Of a stretch of DNA of 64,000 nt, positions 57,190 through 64,000 are shown piece by piece. The notes under the pieces are model-generated. The model had not been told where the DNA came from. It saw only the letters and a program-made list of their open reading frames with translations, and searched no databases. Location: positions 8,086,853 to 8,150,852 of the forward strand of contig JAQFVV010000021.1 of assembly GCA_028023455.1 (NCBI GenBank), read 5' to 3'. The DNA comes from Epiperipatus broadwayi (Eukaryota; Onychophora; Udeonychophora; Euonychophora; Peripatidae). Within the stretch, counting starts at the first letter, position 1. Each line of letters opens with the position of its first letter. A program made the position numbers and the translations under genes.

Positions 57190-57231
57190 ATGTAACCTAA
57201 TTGTTGCTGTTGCATTTTTATAGATATTTTT

Positions 57232-57639
57232 TTAAAATATGACAATATCCTGGATTATACCTTGATGATCCAATGTTTTATTCACTGAAGAAATGTTTAT
57301 AGAATCAAATGCTTTTTCATAATCTACAAATCCAAAACATAATGGCAACTCATATTCATTTGTCCTTTCTATAACTTCTCTCAATACCTGGATATGATCT
57401 ACTGAATTGAAACCACTTTTAAATCCAGCTTGTTCCTTTGGTTGGTGGAAATCCAATGTTCTTTGTAGACGAGTTGTAATTATCTTGATATTGATAAAAA
57501 TTTTGTATAAAACTGATAAAAGACTGATAGCTCTGTAATTTCTAATATCTTCTTTATCACTGTTTTTAAATATTAATATTATTACTGCATTCTTCCAATC
57601 ATCTGGTACATCTTTATCATTTAGACATTTGGTATACAA
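57232..57639 (-). pseudogene. RTE reverse transcriptase, N-terminal part
   Basis: 135 codons: CLNDKDVPDDWKNAVIILIF, then NYRAISLLSVLYKIFINI, TTRLQRTLDFHQPKEQAGFK, VIERTNEYELP, and motif A LCFGFVDYEKAFDSIN with the catalytic Asp. The order and wording are those of RTE/BovB reverse transcriptases. The frame breaks after DIVIF; the next RT block (GVRQDDSISPKFF and FADDIVVFASNA, about 57000-57170) is in another frame but still has the FADD catalytic pair. Confidence 0.85.
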
Positions 57640-57776
57640 CTTTGCTAAAAAAAAAATTCTATTTCTTCACCTGCTTCTTTTAATATATCAATTATAATTC
57701 CATCTGGAGCCTTTCCTTTCTTCATACATTTAATTGCATGTTTCACTTCTTCATTTAAAATTCTGGGCAATTCAGA

Positions 57777-57797
57777 AGATGTAATAGAAATAGGAGG

Positions 57798-57833
<36 letters not shown>

Positions 57834-57882
57834 CCTATTTCTATTACATCTTACATCTATATATATATATATATATATATAA
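57777..57882. repeat. 23-bp hairpin around (TA)n, then second TA run
   Basis: AGATGTAATAGAAATAGGAGG followed by TA is exactly inverted after ~28 bp of TA as CCTCCTATTTCTATTACATCT. Confidence 0.9.
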
Positions 57883-58166
57883 TGTTTTCACGGTTATATG
57901 ATGTAGATAAATTATAACTTTTGGGGCTGTACTGTGTATTATTTTCCATTAAACACTGATATTTTGACGGACTAGCAACTGCCATGATCAAGGTTAACTT
58001 TTGAAAAAAAAAAACCCATTAGATCTTAAAAAATAACGTGACTATGAGCAAGATGAGAAATGAGATTCAAACTCAGCATTCACAATATTAGGCTTATTAA
58101 AATGTTTATTTCCCTCAGTATATTTACCTATTAATTTTAAGTTAATATTAAATAAATGAGAGGTTT

Positions 58167-58430
58167 TCACATAGCTGGAATACATTGTGCTTCATCAGCC
58201 TTATTTAAACCAGTAGGTCTCTTTAATATTTCAATTGATTCTCTCATGGTTCTTACATCATATCTTTCCAAATTAGCAAGTATGTTTGTATTGTCAAAAT
58301 CAGGTTTGTGACCAGTTTCTAAATAATGGGAAGTAAAAACTGATGTGCTCATTTTTTGATGAAAAGCATTTCTATGTTCCTTAATTCTGGAATTAATTCA
58401 TTTATTAGACTGACCCACCTAGCCTCTTGA
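58167..58430 (-). pseudogene. Penelope-like GIY-YIG endonuclease remnant
   Basis: Directly after EIPC the frame hits stops (WVSQSNK, then INSRIKEHRNAFHQK), then runs on as MSTSVFTSHYLETGHKPDFD, NTNILANLERYD, RTMRESIEI and RPTGLNKADEAQ. RIKEH, H...GH..D and the E residue of RESIEI fit the PLE GIY-YIG domain, which nicks target DNA. The YIG tyrosine block is damaged. Confidence 0.75.
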
Positions 58431-59177
58431 TCATTGAAAACACGGAATTTCATAAACTCCTTGGTGTTCCAAAAATATTCTATCTTTAGGTTTATACAAA
58501 AAATCACCAATTTGTTTGCCAGTAGAAAAAGTAGTATTTATATTAAAACAAGATAGTCTTCTACTGATTTTATCAATAACCCCTCTAATGTAAGGCAAAA
58601 TTACTCTATTAAAAGAGGAATTGTCAACTCTCTCCTCTTTTTTCGTTTTAGTATTAATGTTATATAAAGCCCTACATATAATGTTTTTATTATAATTATT
58701 AGAAAGCAGAATACTTTTTGTAAGTTCTATTTCTTGAGAAAGATATTCTTTATCATATAAATTATAAGCTCTAGTGAAAAGATTTTTAGCTACAGAAAAA
58801 AATTGTGCAGGATGATGATGAGAATTAAAATCAAGATATCTGTTTGTATGAGTGGATTTTCTGTAAACTGATATTGACAATGTTTCATCACATTTTCTTT
58901 CAATTAAAACATCTAGAAAAAAAAGGGATCTGTTATTTTCCACTTTCTTGGATATTTTAATATTTGGATGCCAATTATTTATAAAAACAAGAAAAGAATT
59001 TAAAGAATCAATTCCTTGAGACCATATGACAAAAGTCTCATCTACATATCTAAGCCAAATAGAAGGTTTTTTAGTAGCTGCACATAATACTTGACTTTCA
59101 AAATTGTCCATGAAAAGATCAGCAATGACAGGTGACAGTGGGGATCCCATAGAAAGTCCTTTAATTTGTTTAAACAT
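58431..59177 (-). pseudogene. Penelope-like reverse transcriptase, C-terminal half
   Basis: A 248-codon frame starting near RT motif B: GLSMGSPLSPVIADLFMDNF at 7-26, motif C RYVDETF at 43-49 where PLEs normally have YVDD, LFFLDVLI at 85-92, VYRKSTHTNRYLDFNSHHHP at 104-123, and the link to the endonuclease GVYEIPCFQ at the end. It lacks the N-terminal half with motif A. The Asp-to-Glu change at the second catalytic position would be expected to impair polymerase. A 71-codon frame above it (59042-59257) includes DYNNKIVDLLNDG, out-of-frame upstream RT sequence. Confidence 0.85.
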
Positions 59178-59394
59178 TTGAGAATTATAAACAAAAAATG
59201 TATTTTCAGGTAAGTTCCATCATTTAATAAATCTACAATTTTATTATTATAATCCAAATGATCACGTTATTTTTTAAGATGTGACGGTTTTTCTTTCAAA
59301 AGTTAACCTTGATAATGGCAGTTGCTAGTCCGTCGAAATATTGGTGTTTAATGGAAAATAATACTCGATACAGCCCAAAAAGTTATAATATATA

Positions 59395-60630
59395 TATATA
59401 TTAACCATTACAAAACAGTCAACACTTAGACAATCACAATATAGATAATAATCAACAATCTCAAACTGTTGTCAAGGCAACCTACTTTTAACAATAAAGG
59501 TGGAATCCCACCTTTATTTATATTCCCTTATATTTATATAGAACCTAAAGATTGCAACTTGACCACAGAGATTGCAAAATAAACTTCTTTAAACAGATAA
59601 ATATAACCTATTCTGAATGCAGACTAATAAATAGTCAATTATAACATTATAAATTGCAATTATAATTTTCAAATTGCACTTAGTCTTAATTAAGTAATAA
59701 GTCTAATAATGCTCTAAGCTAAATGGGTTTATAAGTAACCATTAGAAACCAGTCAGCACTTAGATGATCCCAATATGGATAACAAACAACAATCTCAGTC
59801 TATTGTAAAGGCAACAATAAAGATGGAATCCCATGTTTACTTATGGTCCCATATAAATGTAATACAGTTCAAAGCTAAATGGGTTTATAAGACAATTTCA
59901 GTATCAATAAACAATCAAATATCTCAATCTGTTGTCAAGGCAACCTTCTTTTAACAATAATAGTGGAAACCCATCTTTATTTATGGACAAATATATTTAT
60001 ATAGACATTAAAGATTGCACCTTAACCACAGAGATTTGAAATTTTTGATACAAAAAAATAAACCTCCTTAAACATGTAAATATAACCTGTTTTGAATGCA
60101 GACTAATAAGAAATCAATTATAACATTCAAACTACAATTACAATTTTCAAATTGCACCCATTGTATTATTTAAGTAATATGTTGACTTGACAACAGATTG
60201 AGATTAGTGATTGTTATTGATATTGAGAGTGTCTAATTATTGGCTGATTTCAATGATTACTTACAAACCCATTTAGCCTTAAGCACTTTTACACTTATTT
60301 TTTAAATAATACATCCGGTGCAATTTGAACATTAAAATTGCAGCTTATAAAGTTTTAATTGACTATTTATTTGTCTGCATTCAGAACAGGTTATATTAAC
60401 CTGTTTAAGGAGATTTATTTAAACTTCTTTGTATCAATAAATTCAGTCTTTGTGGTCAAGTTGCAATCTTTAGTTCCTATATAAATAAATATATTGGACC
60501 ATAAATAAAGCTGGGATTTTACATTTATTGTTAAAAAAGGTTGCCTTGACAACAGATTGAGATTATTGATTGTTTATTGATATTTGGATTGTCTAAGGGT
60601 TGACTGATTTTAATGATATATGTTATTGTG
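59395..60630. repeat. Family C cluster: direct and inverted units
   Basis: Plus units start near 59405, 59745 (short) and 59885. Each holds CAACACTTAGACAATC-like, TCAATCTGTTGTCAAGGCAA, ATTGCAACTTGACCACAGAG and CTGAATGCAGACTAATAAAT strings. A minus unit runs about 60185-60625 (GCATTCAGAACAGGTTATAT, GTTGCCTTGACAACAGATTG). Units are ~340 bp with ~85-90% similarity by eye. No coding capacity. Function and class unknown. Confidence 0.8.
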
Positions 60631-60812
60631 ATATACAAGAGTGTTCTAAGAGTAATAATATTTACATTCTAAACATTTTATTAGCTTATTTTAACTATGA
60701 TATTAATATTTTTATTAATTTTCATATATAATAGCAAAATTTTAAATTCATAGTAAAATAATGTTAAAAGTTAATATTTTGCTTCAAATAAGCATACTAT
60801 ATTAATAATTAG

Positions 60813-61697
60813 GTACTGTGGTATTAGAGCTGCCACATAAAGAATTATAATCGTTTAATCATTAAATTAATTAGGTTATTAAATCAAAAACATATTTCAA
60901 AATCTACATTAAAAAAACAATTTAACAAAAAAAAATGCAAAAAGCATCAATGTGAAGAATAGTTAAAATGCGTGTTTAAATCAAATTGAGTGTGTGTTTG
61001 TATGTGAATATTCTGCATAATCTATTTTAATACATTGTACAGGTTTACACCTGCATTTATATATGTAATATATGTGGGATTCGAATTCAGACTTTCACAT
61101 GACCTACAACTCTTAGTGCCATCTTATATTGCTGACTCACCTGATCACACACATGTTGAAAAAATAAATAATCACCAATATATGTATTTTGTGCTAAACC
61201 AGCACTAATTAAAGTATGAAGATTGGTTATCTTAATATAAAGATGAGTATTAATTGTATATATGTGTGGAGATGGTAATCTGAACCAATTGATGAGTGCT
61301 GGTTTAGCACAAAATATGTATATTGGTGATTATTTATGTTTTCAACATGTGTGTGATCAGGTGAGTCAGCAATATAAGATGGCACAGAATTGTAGATCTT
61401 ATGAAAGTCTGAGTTTGAATCCCACATATATTGCACATATAAATGCAGATGTAAGCCTGTACAATGTATTAAAATAGATTATGCAGAATATGCACATGCA
61501 AACACATACTCAATTTGATTTAAACATGTATTTTAACTATTCTTCACATTAATGCTTTTCATATTTTTTTTTTGTTAAATTGTTTTTTTTTTAAATGTAG
61601 ATTTTAAAATATGTTTTTGATTTAATAACTTAAATTATTTAATGATTAAATGATTATAATTCTTCATGTCACAGCTCTAATACTACAGTACCAATAA
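60813..61697. mobile_element. 890-bp palindromic element with 8-bp duplication
   Basis: The ends GGTACTGTGGTATTAGAGCTG and CAGCTCTAATACTACAGTACC are inverse. AATAATTA flanks both sides directly. The arms (60813-61215 and 61250-61697) match nearly throughout, outer part unique to this family, inner part family A with dead ribozyme-like blocks (TTGATGA and AAAA on plus; CTGATGA lost on minus). The 8-bp duplication suggests hAT-type insertion of the palindrome. The 69- and 71-codon frames are by-products. Confidence 0.8.
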
Positions 61698-61699
61698 TT

Positions 61700-61995
61700 A
61701 ATACAATTTAATACACTATAAACATATGACATTTTATATGTGGATGAATAATTATGTAATAGCAATGATAAATATGATTTATATTCATACTTAAATTGTA
61801 AATCTTTGATTTAAGTGATTCATTGAGGACTTAGATTATGAATTTTCATAGTAATATATTCAGATTTGTTTGTAAAAATGAAAAAACTTAATTCTGATGC
61901 AGATTTCAGAAAAATTTAATGCCAGTTGAATTTTTATATTACAGACCATTTTATCAAATAAATTAATCATTTTTCTGCATTAAGGAATTTTAGAA
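61700..61995. other. AT-rich spacer
   Basis: No gene recognised. Confidence 0.4.
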
Positions 61996-61999
61996 TTTT

Positions 62000-62800
62000 T
62001 AAAAAGGCCAATTTTTCCCTCCAAAAATCATAATTTGAAATTAAAAAGATAATATCAATGTTCAATTTGTTTCTAAATCTTTTTAAAATGCAAATGCTTA
62101 AAAATAAAAGTTGTTCCTCTTGACTCTAACCTAGCAAACTCTATATGGAGATGGCTCTCAACTATTGGCAAACAAATTTCTAACATCATTTTTTCAAATA
62201 GTTTGTAGGAATTACATAGTAATTACATTAGAGCAAATATTTTTTTAATTATTTTTGGGTTTACTTGATTTTATGACAGCAATAATTTTGATTCCATTCT
62301 CAATTCTTGGAATAGTTTTTATATTAATAATTTTATTTAATAATTTTGCCAATCACACTTTGGTGCTAAATATTAAAGATCTGTGGAAATTTTCATCTGC
62401 TTTTTAGGTCCTTTTCTGATTTATGATAATCGAAATCAAATTCACTTTTGGTACTATTTATTGGGTTTATTAAATTGCTATTAGAGAACATTATAAAAAA
62501 AGTTGCTCTGGTTATTCTATTAATATTTAATTTAAAATCTGATATGTGTCACATAAGTAATTTTATTAGTAAGATGTTGATAGCTCTTTTAGAGATGCCT
62601 CTACAAGGTACCAAGCTTGTATAAAAGTGGGCAGGTTTTTGAATTGATCGTGCCAATTTTTTTTGTTTTTATGGGCTTTTCACAGTTTAACATCATGCAG
62701 AAATTTTATATTTCAGTAATTTTAAAAATGCTGTTGGATGAATGTTGTCTGTTAAGAGAATTACTGGCTTGTGTTTAAACCTGAAACAATTGCTTTTGAT
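62000..62800 (-). pseudogene. LINE reverse transcriptase relic
   Basis: The minus strand at 62140-62240 reads NSYKLFEKMMLEICLPIVES then HLHIEFARLESRGT, resembling the YKLFERMIL.RI.P.VE.HL...QAGFR segment that starts many LINE RT domains, preceded by NPKIIKKIFAL (PK.YRPISLL). Upstream minus-strand codons to about 62640 (WQNY, IRKGPKKQMKIST) fit the endonuclease-RT linker. There are many stops. The clade is uncertain. Confidence 0.55.
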
Positions 62801-63394
62801 ATTCTCAAGAGATGAAGTTTTTTGCATCTGCTGGTAAAAACGTATTAAAACAATTATTAAAATTCAAAACAATATATCGATGATATTCTCATCAATTGTC
62901 TTCAATTAACTTTCATTTGAAACAACTGACTTCCAGCTATAAAAATATGAATTTCAAAAGTATTTATATTTGGTTTATGAAATTAATGGGATGAATAATC
63001 CAACACACATAGATTATCAGGTAATAGCAAATCTTATTTGTCAGAACAGAAATGTCTCTGTTTGCTATCAGCTGAATGAAATGTTCCTCTTTCCTTTGCA
63101 TAATTAAATAAATACATGTTGTTTAAACCTACCTATTATAAAAGTTCACAATCTGCATAATTCTAATTTGCATATCCTCAACAATTATTATGATAATTGA
63201 CATTTCTTATAAATATAAAGGCTATATAATATTAAGATCAATCACGTTCTTTATTACTTTTTACAACATAAATGATATTAATATTATATGGATTTGGCAA
63301 TGTAGTAAGAAAGATAAAAGTATAATACTTCATAAATACAAAAATTATAGCAAGATATGGAAAAACAGACACCAAATTGTACTAAAAAGTTAAT
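62801..63394. other. AT-rich intergenic DNA
   Basis: The 67-codon frame at 63190-63393 is Ile/Lys/Asn-rich and has no domain. Confidence 0.4.
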
Positions 63395-63409
63395 AAATAA
63401 TGCATACAT

Positions 63410-63515
63410 GTCTTGCATTCGTGGTCGAGAGGTCAGCACAACTGCCTTGCACTAGCAGGCAGTTGCCTGGGTTACGGGTTCGCATCCCGGCCGATGCTAT
63501 GACACTTTAAAAAAA
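63410..63515 (+). mobile_element. Family G tRNA-like SINE, young copy
   Basis: AAATAATGCATACAT flanks it exactly on both sides (63395-63409 and 63516-63530), a perfect 15-bp target-site duplication. GTCTTGCATTCG leads into an A box TGGTCGAGAGG, an anticodon-arm-like CTGCC...GGCAG hairpin, and a B box GGGTTCGCATCCC. The GCAT/ATGC ends could close an acceptor-like stem. An A tail precedes the second duplication. The length of ~106 bp is nearly all tRNA-like, so it must be moved by some LINE. It is not a tRNA gene: the anticodon loop is irregular and it carries an A tail. Confidence 0.9.
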
Positions 63516-63530
63516 AAATAATGCATACAT

Positions 63531-64000
63531 AAAATTATCTATCTGAATGGTAGTTAAAAAAATCTTTAACAGAAATTATTCATATTGCAAGAAAAGTTTG
63601 GAACTTAAGTAGGTATATCTTATTTAGAATGCATTCCATAAAGAATCAATGAAAGTTCAGAAATTTATTTTTATATAAAAATTGCATTAGTAGAAGAATG
63701 GTAGATTGTCTGGAAGACAATTATATCAATGTTATGTGAATAATTAATTTGTAGGGGACTCCATTTTTAATTTAGATTAACACTCACTGGTAAGTTGAAA
63801 TAAATTTATTATATTTTTTAATTGAATATAGGATTTCCCTGTAGATGATATGTCAAGCATTTAAGATATTATCCTATTTGCTATCAGCCCATTTTTACAG
63901 TTTAGAACCTTTATTTCTCTGGCCATGATGTGGTTATCTTCCATAATATTTTTTGAAGTATATAGAAATAGCTTTTGTGTATATTTTTATAATTTAATAT
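63531..64000. other. AT-rich intergenic DNA to window end
   Basis: No gene recognised. Confidence 0.4.

Larger units (their letters stand above)
56240..57795 (-). mobile_element. RTE-type LINE, 5'-truncated, moderately preserved
   Basis: Contains the RT and C-terminal region in order on the minus strand and ends at a (GAT)n tail at 56255-56270 (GATGATGATGATGATAT), a typical RTE 3' end. The endonuclease is missing. The 5' edge coincides with a 23-bp hairpin (57777-57799 and 57829-57851) around a TA run. It is the same family as the decayed copy at 8040-9835. Confidence 0.85.
57912..59389 (-). mobile_element. Penelope-like element between inverted terminal repeats
   Basis: Left repeat 57912-58042 (TTATAACTTTTGGGGCTGTA, TCCATTAAACACTGATATTT, GACGGACTAGCAACTGCCAT, AAGGTTAACTTTTGAAA, AATAACGTGA) is the inverse of right repeat 59262-59389. 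Between them lie an RT C-terminal half and a broken GIY-YIG, both on minus. The repeats contain a hammerhead-like remnant (TTGATAATGG ... GTCGAAATATTGG) that is not a full core. Inverted pseudo-LTRs are known in PLEs. Confidence 0.85.

Noticed and set aside
63410-63515. Functional tRNA-Ser or tRNA-Leu gene
   Set aside because: A-tail, target-site duplications and an irregular anticodon loop mark it as a SINE.

Overview
This window is very AT-rich animal nuclear DNA. It has long (TA)n, (GATA)n and (CT)n arrays, several classes of decayed retrotransposon, and no operon-like gene packing. I found no host gene I can support with confidence. A repeat-rich invertebrate fits the content (APE-type LINEs, RTE LINEs, Penelope-like elements, tRNA-like SINEs, abundant foldback repeats). 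A mollusc or cephalopod is a guess and not shown by the sequence. Almost every open frame longer than 60 codons is either a retrotransposon fragment or a by-product of AT-rich or microsatellite sequence.

Layout. 1-4.8 kb: a degenerate ~100-bp tandem repeat, old repeat copies, two foldback elements, a possible exon at 3900-4130, and a tRNA-like SINE at 4705-4813 with target-site duplications. 5-7.8 kb: a 170-bp direct duplication and two foldbacks. 8-9.85 kb: a heavily decayed RTE LINE (+). 10-12.6 kb: repeat copies, including a 650-bp foldback composite with 15-bp flanking duplications. 14.8-15.8 kb: an element with 44-bp terminal inverted repeats. 19.2-22.3 kb: mixed tRNA-like repeats and a LINE tail. 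23.0-26.6 kb: the best-preserved LINE (-), carrying a 16-base string identical to an Illumina adapter. 28.0-29.4 kb: two Penelope-like (PLE) 3' ends in inverted orientation. 31.8-34.4 kb: a hammerhead-like motif and several foldbacks. 34.6-35.0 kb: (GATA)n. 39.9-42.9 kb: a foldback of a hammerhead-bearing repeat, then a 1.2-kb PLE palindrome. 43.5-44.7 kb: a GC-shifted repeat region. 46.4-55.3 kb: more foldbacks and a LINE tail. 56.2-57.8 kb: a fairly well preserved RTE LINE (-). 57.9-59.4 kb: a PLE fragment between inverted terminal repeats. 59.4-61.7 kb: a cluster of one repeat family and an 890-bp palindrome. 62.0-62.8 kb: a LINE reverse-transcriptase relic. 63.41-63.52 kb: a young tRNA-like SINE.

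The most interesting signal is the recurrence of hammerhead-ribozyme-like sequences (CTGATGA, stem II, GAAA, short helix III, then GTC or GTA followed by a strand that re-pairs with the sequence before CTGATGA). They lie in at least two non-coding repeat families (called A and B here) and at one isolated site. The families are mostly arranged as inverted head-to-head dimers, so a read-through transcript would be a long hairpin. PLEs encoding RT and GIY-YIG domains lie in the same window. PLEs and small retrozymes are known to carry type I hammerheads, so a working model is a set of short non-autonomous ribozyme-bearing retroelements mobilised by PLE or LINE machinery. The folds are my reading of the sequence; catalysis, expression and mobility are untested.
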